This document shows positions 1 through 13,100 of a DNA stretch of 64,000 nucleotides, piece by piece. Source of the stretch: Parus major. Taxonomy: Eukaryota > Chordata > Aves > Passeriformes > Paridae. The stretch is from the NCBI RefSeq assembly GCF_001522545.3, contig NC_031797.1, forward strand, positions 4,333,378 to 4,397,377, given 5' to 3'. Under the pieces are notes generated by a model. That model was not told the origin of the DNA. It did no database searches and saw only the letters and a program-made list of their open reading frames with translations. Every line of letters starts with the position of its first letter. Position 1 is the first letter of the stretch. The position numbers and the translations under genes were made by a program.

Positions 1-95
1 CCCGGCCTGAGCCCCCCGGCCTGAGCCCCCCCGGCCTGAGCCCCCCGGCCTGGAGCCCCCCGGCCTGAGCCCTCCCGGCCTGAGCCCCCGGCCAG
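1..95. repeat. 15-bp minisatellite in FSD1 intron
   Basis: About six copies of ccggcctgagccccc at the left window edge, upstream of the first visible FSD1 exon. Confidence 0.9.
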
Positions 96-122
96 CGCTG
101 CCCCTCTGCCCTCCCTCGCCAG

Positions 123-4071
<3,949 letters not shown>

Positions 4072-4174
4072 TTGGGATGTAGGTGTGACGTGGCCGTGGA
4101 TGGGGGAGTTTGGGGTCCCTGTGACACCCCCACGGCACCAGGAGCGGGAAGGGGCTGGGTGGGCACAGGGCCCT

Positions 4175-4180
4175 TTATTC
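4175..4180 (-). terminator. STAP2: STAP2 poly(A) signal AATAAA (reverse strand)
   Basis: The forward strand reads TTTATT, which is AATAAA on the reverse strand, about 73 bp downstream of the proposed STAP2 stop codon. The two convergent transcripts FSD1 and STAP2 therefore end almost back to back. Confidence 0.75.
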
Positions 4181-5366
4181 ACACCCCAAACACCAGGGGG
4201 TTCCCCCTCCCCGGTGTCACCCCGGGCCAGGGGACGCCCCAGAGTGTCCCCATCAGTCCTTGGGGTGTGCCTGGCGCAGCTGCAGCTCCCTGAGCAGCTC
4301 CTGGTTCCTCCCTGTGCCAGCGGGGGCTGTGAGTGCCCGGCAGAGAATCCCCCCCGCCCCCCGGGACCCCCCGCTCCTCCCCGTTGTCCCCCGAGCCGGT
4401 GGCAGGACCCAGTGTCCCCGTGTCGCGCCCTCGCCGTGCTCGGGGTGACGGCGGGGCCGGGGCGGGGCCGGGCTCGGTGCGGGGGTGTCCCCTGCGCCCC
4501 CCGGTTCCCGCAGTCCCGAGCGGCCTCACCGGGGTCGTTCATGCAGATCTGCTCCCCCCCGGTCCGGGGGGTCCCGGTTCCCAGGGGTCCCAAACCCGCG
4601 AGGTCCCCCGTCCCTTCTCTGGGGGGTGCCGGTTCCTGGAGCCCCCGCCCTGTGGGGACCCCGGCCCCTCGGTCCCACCCTTGGGTGGTCCCGGGATTCC
4701 CGGGGACAAGGAACGGGGAACCGGCACCGGAAACCGGGAAACGGCACTGGGAACAGGGAACCGGCACCGGGAACCGGGAAACGGCACCGGGGACAGGGAA
4801 CTGGCACCGGGAACCGGGAACCGGCACTGGGAACAGGGAAACGGCACCGGGAACAGGGAACCGGCACCGGGAACCGGGAACCGGCACTGGGAACAGGGAA
4901 CCGGCACCGGGAACTGGGAAACGGCACCGGAAACCGGGAACCGGCACCGGGAACCGGGAAACGGCAGCGGGAACAAGGAACCGGTACCGGGAGCCGACAC
5001 TGGCACCGGCGGGGAACAAGGAACCGACCCGGGCGGCGGAGGGGGCGCGGGGAGTCCCGGGTGGGACCGTGCCCGGGTGTGCCGGGAGCGGTCCCGGGAA
5101 CCGGCCCTGGGTACCCGAGAGTCGCTCTTTGCGCTCGGACCAGGGGAGTCCCAGGTGTCGGTCCCGGGGGTGCCGGTGTCGGTTCCGGGGGTGCCGGTGT
5201 CGGTGCCGGGGGTGGCGGTGTCGGTTCCGGGGGTGCCGGTGTCGGTTCCGGCCATGTCGCCCACCTGATCCCGCGGCCCCCGCTTGTCCACGAACCCCTC
5301 GTTGTAGCACCGGGCCCGGGGCCGGGTCCCCCGGGGCAGCGGCACCGGCCGCTCCATCTCCGCCAC
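4175..5366 (-). CDS. STAP2: STAP2, signal-transducing adaptor protein 2, only first and last exons recognisable
   Basis: STAP2 is a PH-SH2 adaptor of cytokine and kinase signalling. On the reverse strand an ATG at 5366 opens a 34-codon exon (5265-5366) ending at a GT donor. Its stretch CYNEGFVDKRGPRDQ resembles the start of the STAP2 PH domain (human YYESFLEKKGPCDR). A last exon at 4253-4311 reads RNQELLRELQLRQAHPKD then TGA, like the basic, leucine-rich STAP2 C terminus. It joins in phase to a tentative exon 4530-4649 ending EQICMNDPG. The roughly 615 bp between 4650 and 5264 contains no N and no PH or SH2 sequence in any reverse frame; about half is a 20-bp minisatellite. The locus is therefore either misassembled (collapsed) or really broken. 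The position between FSD1 and MPND and the reverse strand match the mammalian STAP2 location. Confidence 0.6.
4690..4995. repeat. 20-bp minisatellite inside the STAP2 locus
   Basis: About fifteen imperfect 20-bp units of the form gaaccgggaaccggcaccgg. Variants differ mainly at the A/C and G/T positions. The array occupies the place where the STAP2 PH and SH2 exons should be and creates long spurious open frames on both strands. Confidence 0.9.
5156..5252. repeat. 21-24-bp G-rich minisatellite next to STAP2 exon 1
   Basis: Repeats of tcggttccgggggtgccggtg, about four to five copies, lie directly 3' of the STAP2 first exon on the reverse strand. The runs of five G could form G-quadruplexes. 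Confidence 0.8.
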
Positions 5367-6713
5367 CGCTCAGGAGCCGCCGCAGTTCCCGGCACCGGCA
5401 CCGGCCCCGCCCGGACCGGGGTGAGGGGGGCGAACGGGTGTCCCGGCCGGGCCGGGGAGTCCCCGGTGCGGGGCTGAGCCCCCGTGTCCGTCCCTGCGGA
5501 CACAGCAGGTGCGGGGCCGCGCTCCCGTTCCCCCTCCCGGTGCCGGTGCTCCCCGTGCCCCTTCCCGGGGGGCGGGGGTCCCACCGGGCGGGGTCCGTGT
5601 CCCGGTCGGGGCTGAGTCCCCGTGTCCCCCCCGCCCGGTGCGGCAGGTGCGGGGCTGTCCCCCCCCCGGNNNNNNNNNNNNNNNNNNNNNNNNNNNNNNN
5701 NNNNNNNNNNNNNNNNNNNNNNNNNNNNNNNNNNNNNNNNNNNNNNNNNNNNNNNNNNNNNNNNNNNNNNNNNNNNNNNNNNNNNNNNNNNNNNNNNNNN
5801 NNNNNNNNNNNNNNNNNNNNNNNNNNNNNNNNNNNNNNNNNNNNNNNNNNNNNNNNNNNNNNNNNNNNNNNNNNNNNNNNNNNNNNNNNNNNNNNNNNNN
5901 NNNNNNNNNNNNNNNNNNNNNNNNNNNNNNNNNNNNNNNNNNNNNNNNNNNNNNNNNNNNNNNNNNNNNNNNNNNNNNNNNNNNNNNNNNNNNNNNNNNN
6001 NNNNNNNNNNNNNNNNNNNNNNNNNNNNNNNNNNNNNNNNNNNNNNNNNNCACCGGGCACGCAGCGGGCACGCGCACACCGGGCACGCAGCGGGCACGCG
6101 GTACCGGACACGCACCGGGAGCGCACCGGGAACCGGACACGCGCGCACGGACGCGCGCCCCGGCCGGGGACACGCACCGGTCACCGCCCCCCCCGCACAC
6201 ACCCGGGGCACGCGCGTGCACCTGCCCGAGCCCCCGGGACCGCGCTGGGGACATCCCGCGACATCCCGGGACACCCCTGGGGCAGGAGCGGGGCGGGGGC
6301 GGAGCGGGGACACCCCCCCCCACCGGGGACCTGTCGTGTGTCACCCCCGGCCTCCCCCGCCGCCCTCTGGGCTCACACCGGGCTCTGGGGACCTGCTGGG
6401 CCAGGGAAGGCTCACCCCGTGTCCCCCGACCAAGTCCCCGTGTCCCCCCAGCCGTGTCCCCACGTCCCTCAGCCCGTTCCTGTATCCGCCAGCCGTGTCC
6501 CCGTGCCCGCTGTCCTTTCCTGTCACGCTCTCGTGTCCTCATCCCCATCTCCGCACGTCAGTGTCCCCCAGTCCCCCTGTCCTTGTGTCCATCCCCTCCA
6601 TGTCCTTGTGTCCCCTCCGTGCTTGTGTCCCCCCGTCCCCGTGTCCCCGTCCGCAGGCACAAACCATGGGGGGACACCCAGGGGTGCTGCCACACGCTGT
6701 CCCCCCCCGGCAG
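5367..6713. promoter_or_regulatory. CpG-rich divergent interval between STAP2 and MPND, contains gap
   Basis: Very CpG-rich sequence between the STAP2 start codon (reverse) and the first visible MPND exon (forward), interrupted by N at 5670-6050. It should hold both start regions. The first coding exon of MPND is not recognisable here and probably lies in the gap. The right flank of the gap is a short CG-rich repeat based on gggcacgcagc (about 6053-6160). No TATA box or other clear element was seen. Confidence 0.5.
5670..6050. other. Assembly gap (N), may contain MPND first exon
   Basis: 381 N in the CpG-rich interval between STAP2 and MPND. Confidence 0.8.
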
Positions 6714-9700
6714 CGCTGGCGGCCGCCTCCCCCGGCGGGGACGAGTGTCTGGAGGAGGATGAGGATGAGCTGGAGCCGGGGCTGGACGAGGCCGAGGCCG
6801 AGCCGGAGGTCGGGAGCGGCGCGAAGGCGGCGGGGGGAGCCCGGGGGGCCGTTCTGACCCGCAGGGGCATCACCCTGAGGGTTCTGCTCCGAGACGGGCT
6901 CCTGGAGCCGGGCAGGGGCGTCCTGTCCATCTATTACCTGGTGAGCCTGGGGACACGGCTGGGGACACCGCTGGGGACACCGCTGGGGACAGGGGACACG
7001 GCTGGGGACAGGGGACACCGCTGGGGACAGGGGACAGGGAAAGGGACAGGAAAAGGGACCTGCGATGGGGACGGGGGATGTGGGATGAGGACAAGGGACG
7101 CAGATGGTGAACGCGGGACAGTGATGGGGACAAGGGGACGTGACTCCCGCCGTCGCCCCCAGGGCAAGAAGTTCGTGGGGGACCTGGGCTCGGACGGGAC
7201 CATCACTTGGCAGGAGACGGGGCAGGTTTTCAACTCCCCGAGCGCCTGGGCCACGCACTGCAAGCGCCTGGTGAACCCCGCCAAGAAGTCGGGCTGCGGC
7301 TGGGCGTCCGTGCGCTACAAGGGCCAGAAGCTGGACCAGTACAAGGCTGCGTGGCTGCGCAAGCACCAGCCCAACGTGCCACCCCCCGAGGAGGTGGGAG
7401 CGGGGTCGCCTCCCCCTGGCACCCCCAGGGTGCGGGGCGAGGTGGGTGCCAGCCCCGTGTGCCCGCAGAGCTTGGCCAGCGAGGGCGAGGAGGAGGAGCT
7501 GCCCGAGGATGAGGAGGAGGAGGTGAGGGAGGGTCGGGTGCCGGTGCCGGAGCCGGCCGCTCCCAAAAAGCCGGAGGAGAGGAGCAGGAAGCAGCAGGGC
7601 AAGAGCCTGGCGGAGCCGGCGGGGACGGGTGAGCTGCCGTGGGGGTCCCGGGGGTCCCGGGCAGCCCGGCCCCGGTGACGGGACCCTGTCCTTGGCAGAT
7701 GCCGGCGCCGCGGGGAAAAGGCTGGAGGTGAAACCCCGGGTGCCCGTCCGCTACTGCAGCCTGGGCACCCGCGACTCGGCCAGGTAGGGGACACGGGGAC
7801 CCCGGGGCTCAGCAGGGCCGGGGGCAGCGGTGCCAGCGGGGCTCTGGCTCTTCCAGGAACCCCCAGACCCTGGTGGAGGTGACGTCCTTTGCCGCCATCA
7901 ACAAATTCCAGCCCTTCAACGTGGCCATCTCCAGCAACGTCCTCCTGCTCCTGGTGCGTCCCCTCCCCAGGCTGGGACATCGCTGATGGCGCTGGGGACC
8001 CTGATGGCGCTGGGGACCCCTGCAGCGAGCGCCGTGTCCCTCGTGTCGCCGTTTTAGTGCTGAACTGTGGATTTTAACCTTTTATTCCTTTAGGATTTCC
8101 ACAGCCACCTGACGCGGAGCGAAGTGGTGGGGTACCTGGGGGGGCGCTGGGACACCAACACCCAGTGTAGGTGGGGTTTGGGGGGGCGGGGGTGGCTCTG
8201 CCGTGGGCCGGGGGTGTCACCAGCAGTGTCCCCGCAGTGCTGACGGTGCTCAGAGCCTTCCCGTGCCGGACCCGCCTGGGTGACGCCGAAGCCGCGGGCG
8301 CTGTGGAGGAGGAGGTGAGGGGCTGCTCCAGCCTCGGGGGCGGGCGGGGGGCTCTGGAGGGGCTGGAGCCACGGTTTGTGCCCCCCCAGATCTGCCAGAG
8401 CCTGTTCCTGCGGGGGCTGTCGCTGGTGGGGTGGTACCACAGCCACCCCTTCGGGCCCGCGCTGCCGTCCCTGCACGACATCGATGCGCAGATGGATTAT
8501 CAGCTCAAACTGCAGGGCAGCGGCAACGGCTTCCAGCCCTGCCTGGGGCTCATCTGCGGTACGTGCCCGGGGCCCGGGGGTCCCGGGGGTCCCGGGGGTC
8601 CCGGGGGGCCGGGGCTGCTGTCAGCCCCCCGTGCCAGCCCCCTCTGTCCCCTCAGGGCCCTTCTACCACGGCAACCCCGGCGTGGAGTCCAAAATAGCGC
8701 CCTTCTGGGTGATGCCGCCGCCAGAGGTAAGTGGGGGAGAATTTGGGGTGGGGTCCCCCCACGCAGCGCCCTCGGGGGTCCCCCGAGCTGTGGAGCGACC
8801 CCTGCCCGGCTCCCCCGCCCCCCAGCAACGGCCCAATGACTACGGGATCCCCATGGATGTGGAGGTCACCTACATCCAGGATGGATTCCTCACCAACGAC
8901 GTCGTGCAGGAGATGGTGAGAGAGGGGTGGGGGCCCCCAAAACCCCCCGAGCCCGCTGGGCTGTGCCCCCACTCGTCCCCACCGTGCCCTTAGCCCTGGT
9001 GATGGTGGCAGTCCCCTCCCCAGAGCCCCCGAGCTCTTTGGGGTCCCCGTGCCCCGTTTTGGGGCACCCCCAGGGCCCGCAGCCCCTCTGTCCCCCCCAG
9101 ACGCTGCTGGTGGAGTTCTATAAGGGGGCCCCCGACCTGGTGAAGTTCCAGGAGCTGTGGAGCCAGGATCAGACCTACCTGGACAAGCTGAAGGTGGGAA
9201 GGGCTGCGAGGGGAGGGGGCTTTGGCGGGGCACCCATTCCCTGGTCTGGAATTCTCTGGGGTTCCCCCGCTCAGGGCTCCCTGGCCTCCCGCACCCCCAA
9301 AGACCAGAGCTTCACCCACGTCCTGGAGCAGATCTTCAGCCTGCTCAAGATCAGCGGGTGAGGGCCCGGGGCCCCTCGGTCGGACCAGGTGCCTCCCGCA
9401 GCCCGGGCGGGGCTCAGCCAGAGCCGGTGCGGGGCAGCCCCGCAGCTCCCGGGGCTCCGGAGGCTCCCGCAGCTCCCGGGGCTCCCGCAGCTCCCGGGNN
9501 NNNNNNNNNNNNNNNNNNNNNNNNNNNNNNNNNNNNNNNNNNNNNNNNNNNNNNNNNNNNNNNNNNNNNNNNNNNNNNNNNNNNNNNNNNNNNNNNNNNN
9601 NNNNNNNNNNNNNNNNNNNNNNNNNNNNNNNNNNNNNNNNNNNNNNNNNNNNNNNNNNNNNNNNNNNNNNNNNNNNNNNNNNNNNNNNNNNNNNNNNNNN

Positions 9701-9869
9701 NNNNNNNNNNNNNNNNNNNNNNNNNNNNNNNNNNNNNNNNNNNNNNNNNNNNNNNNNNNNNNNNNNNNNNNNNNNNNNNNNNNNNNNNNNNNNNNNNNNN
9801 NCCCGGGGCGGCCGTGCTGGTGCGGCAGTGTCCGGGTCAGTGGCTCGTGGAAGCGATAGTTTGAATAAA
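6714..9869 (+). CDS. MPND: MPND, MPN (JAMM) domain-containing protein with RAMA domain; first exon not visible
   Basis: MPND is a JAMM-type metalloprotease-like protein, a presumed deubiquitinase. Its N-terminal RAMA domain has been linked in the literature to recognition of N6-methyladenine in DNA. Visible exons: 6714-6940, 7163-7393, 7469-7628, 7699-7783, 7857-7953, 8094-8166, 8238-8314, 8390-8558, 8656-8726, 8826-8915, 9101-9193 and 9275-9361 (stop TGA). All phases agree. The first exon starts with an acidic stretch (ECLEEDEDELEPG), then RAMA (ITLRVLLRDGLLEPG; WQETGQVFNSPSAWATHCKR; SGCGWASVRYKGQKL). The catalytic exons read DFHSHLTRSEVVGYLGGRWD and WYHSHPFGPALPSLHDID. The latter fits the full JAMM pattern H-x-H-x7-S-x2-D, so zinc binding looks intact. 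The C terminus reads SLASRTPKDQSFTHVLEQI. An upstream exon with the start codon is missing. Introns are mostly 70-100 bp. Confidence 0.97.
6950..7040. repeat. Short tandem repeat in MPND intron
   Basis: Imperfect repeats of about 12-14 bp around gctggggacacc fill much of the first visible MPND intron. Confidence 0.75.
9499..9801. other. Assembly gap (N) in MPND 3' UTR
   Basis: 303 N; the left flank is a short repeat of gctcccgcagctcccggg. Confidence 0.9.
9864..9869 (+). terminator. MPND: MPND poly(A) signal AATAAA
   Basis: Canonical AATAAA about 500 bp after the MPND stop, beyond a gap (9499-9801). The 3' UTR length is uncertain because the gap size is uncertain. The SH3GL1 poly(A) signal on the other strand is about 300 bp further on. 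Confidence 0.8.
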
Positions 9870-9950
9870 GAGCAGTTGCAGAGAGGCGGCTCCGCTGGCT
9901 GGGGACGCTGCGGGCTCGGGGACATCCTGCCCTGGCCTGGGCTGAGGGGA

Positions 9951-10134
9951 TGGGGAGGAAATTCCTCCCTGGCAGGGGACAGGCCCTGGCACAGCTGCCC
10001 AGAGCAGCTGCGGCTGTCCCTGGGTCCCTGGAGGTGCCCAAGGCCGGGCTGGACATTGGGAGCTCCTGGGACAGGGGGAGGTGACCCTGCCCAGACCTTC
10101 CAGGTCCCATCCAACCCAAACCATTCCCTGATCC
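9951..10134 (+). mobile_element. CR1-like LINE 3' fragment
   Basis: Reads as the 3' end of a CR1 element in sense direction (cagctgcccagagcagctg, then a degenerate 'summary' region ending ccatccaacccaaaccattc). It lies between the convergent ends of MPND and SH3GL1. Confidence 0.8.
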
Positions 10135-10164
10135 AACGACACAGCCGTTAGAAAGAAGAAAACA

Positions 10165-10170
10165 TTTAAT
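10165..10170 (-). terminator. SH3GL1: SH3GL1 poly(A) signal ATTAAA (reverse strand)
   Basis: Forward TTTAAT is the common variant signal ATTAAA on the reverse strand, about 1.7 kb after the SH3GL1 stop codon. No better AATAAA was seen between the stop and the MPND end, so this is the best candidate. Confidence 0.6.
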
Positions 10171-13100
10171 ACTTTCATTCAGAGATACAAGTCAAGAATT
10201 GTGGGTCATCATTTTTTCCCCTAAAAACCAGGAGAAACCATTACCAAAAAAAAAAAACCAAAAACCAAAACCCAAAAAAAGAAAAACAAACAAAACAAAA
10301 CAAAACAAACTGGAGCGAGTTGTCCCAGCTGACAGAACGCGTTTCAATCCACCTGAGCGGGAGCCGGGGTCCCCGGGCCGTGACCCCGCTCCCACCGGGG
10401 AGGGGACAGCGGGGTCAGACAGACACACGGACACACAAAGCCCCTGCAGCACAGCCCTGCTCGGAGCTGGGGCTCCACCAGGGGAGAACCCACTTTTGTA
10501 GGGAGGAAAAGCTCGGAGCCCAGCAAGCTGCTGTGCCCAGCCCGGCCCCCGGGAAGGACAGCTGAGGGAGCAGGGGGACAGAGGTGACACTGAGATGAAC
10601 CAGCCCTTGTCCCACCGCAGCAGGGGAGGGGGCTCTGGGCAGGCTGGGGGCCAGGGGAGGCACCTGAGGGGCTCCAGCCCCAGGAGGGATCCCCGGGAAG
10701 GGGGAACGTGCAGAGCCCCGGGCACAGGAGCCACAAGCTCTGCCCCACCACAGACACAGCCCGGGCTGGGACCCAGCTCCTCTCCCTCCTGAGAATCCTC
10801 GGGTGCGAGCGACTGCGGGGAGTTTGTAGCAGGAACAGCCTCAGCTCCAGGAAAGAACCACGGGCAGAAGGAGCAGGCTCCCCCCGGGGGCTGAGCTCTG
10901 CGGGGAGGGGACATCGTTCCTGTCCCTCCGGGATGGGCAGGGGCGGCTCTGAGAGCCCCAGGCAGGGCTCAGCACCTGCCCTGCAGGGCTGCCTTAGTGT
11001 TCTCTGCGTGTTTTAGTGTTGCTGTGCCCCAGCTGCCCTCCCCTGATCCCTCGGGGATCCGTGGGGACGGGGCAGCGCTCGCTGGGGCTGCCCTGCCCTG
11101 GGGCAGCATGTCCAGGACACATCCCCAGGACACATCCCCAGGACACATCCCAGCTCATCCCAGTGTCCATCCCAGCTCATCCCAGTGTCCAGGACACATC
11201 CCCAGGACACATCCCAGCTCTCCTGTGTGTCCAGGACACATCCCAGTTCATCCCTGTGTGTCCAGGACACATCCCAGTTCATCCCAGTGTGTCCAGGACA
11301 CATCCCAGCTCATCCCTGTGTCCATCCCAGCTCATCTCTGTGTCCAGGACACATCCCAGCTCTCCTGTGTGTCCATCCCAGCTCATCCCAGTGTCCAGGA
11401 CACATCCCCAGTGTCCATCCCAGTTCATCCCTGTGTGTCCAGGACACATCCCAGCTCATCCCAGTGTCCATCCCAGTTCATCCCTGTGTGTCCAGGACAC
11501 ATCCCAGCTCTCCTGTGTGTCCATCCCAGCTCATCCCTGTGTGTCCATCCCAGCTCTCCCACCTGGCTCATCTGGGCACTGGATCCAAGGGAAGGACAGG
11601 GACTGGGAAGGGCCAGGGCAGAGCTGCCCGGGGCTGGGGGTGGGCAAAGTACCGAAGTTCAAGCACCAGAAGGACAAAATAAAGAAAAAAAGAAAAAAAA
11701 AAAAGGAAAAGAACCAAACTGCTGGGGGGAAGGGGCCGTGGGACCCTTCTGGTTTGTTCCCTGGGAGCGCCTGGCCCCGAGGTGACGCGGGGAGGGCGGG
11801 CTGGAGCTGGAATGGAGCTCGGGACACTCGGGGCGGGAGCGGCGCCGTTTCACTGAGGTAGCGGGACCAGCACTTCCACGTAGTTGAGCGGGAAGAAGCC
11901 GGACTGGCCGTGGATCATCCCCTCGTACCAGTTCTCGTCGATCTGGTTCGTCAGGGTGATGATGTCGCCCTCCTTGAAGCCCAGCTCGCCGTCGTTCTCG
12001 GGCTCGAAGTCGTAGAGGGCTTTGCAGCAGGGCTGGTCCAGGGGGGCTGTGGGGACAGCGGGGACACGTCAGCAGCTCCCACACGGCTCTGGGATCCTGC
12101 CACGGGCTCTGCATCCCGCCTGGGCTGCCAGGGCGGCTTCCACGGCTTCCTCCGTGATCCCAGCCCCGCTCCCAGCACAGCTCCTGCCCCCAGCACCGCC
12201 TGCTGCTCCTGCTGCACTCCTGATCTGAGCAGGGGCACGGCTCCTCAGCCCTCTGGACGGGGGAGAAGCTGCCCTGTAGCTCGGTGGTGGGGCTGGACAC
12301 GGAGGGGGCTCTGGAGGGGTCACCCCACACCTGGGGGGGACAGGAGGGACAGGACAGCAGCTGCCTCCCTGGCCACGGGGTACAAACCCACCAGCAGCCC
12401 CCCAAAACTCGGGAGAAGCCCCAAGTCTCATTCCCCCAGCTCGGCTCTGGGATTTAAGTGCCACCTTTTGCCTGCAGAAGGATTTTCTGTGGGATTTCCT
12501 GCTGCTCACTGTCTGCACCGGCATTTTGGGACTCAGCTTTGGAGAGCTGGGAGAATCCCAGTGGAAAGGGACAGAGCTAAGAGAGACCCCCGGGGTCTGC
12601 AGGACCCCCCAGCCCTCCCCACCGTGCTGGGGCTCTCCCAGGCACGGCAGGGGCAGGCAGCACATCCAGCAGCTCAATATCCCTGCAAGTGCCCAGGGCT
12701 GGGGGGACGGGGCTTGCAGCAGCCTGGGACAGCGGGAGGTCTGGCCCAGGGCAGGGGGAGCATTGGGATGGTCTTGGAGGTCACTCCTAACCCAAACCAT
12801 TCCATGGTTCCAGACCCACAGCACGGGAGGGCCCAGCATGAGAAGAGCACTCAGAAATCCCCACAAGCTGCAGGCAGACCTTGATGGGTTTGAGAACTGC
12901 CCAGATCACCGGGCTGGCCCCACCACCACAGCCCTGCTCAGCACAGCAGCTCCAAGCCCCAGCCCAGCCGGGATCCCAAGCTCCTGCAGGAGGAACCACG
13001 GACCCCACATCACCCCACAACCCCTCCGAGGCCCAGCTGGGACCACACCCCACAAACTCCAGCAGCTGAGGCTCTGCCTCCTCCCTCCAGCCTTCCACAG

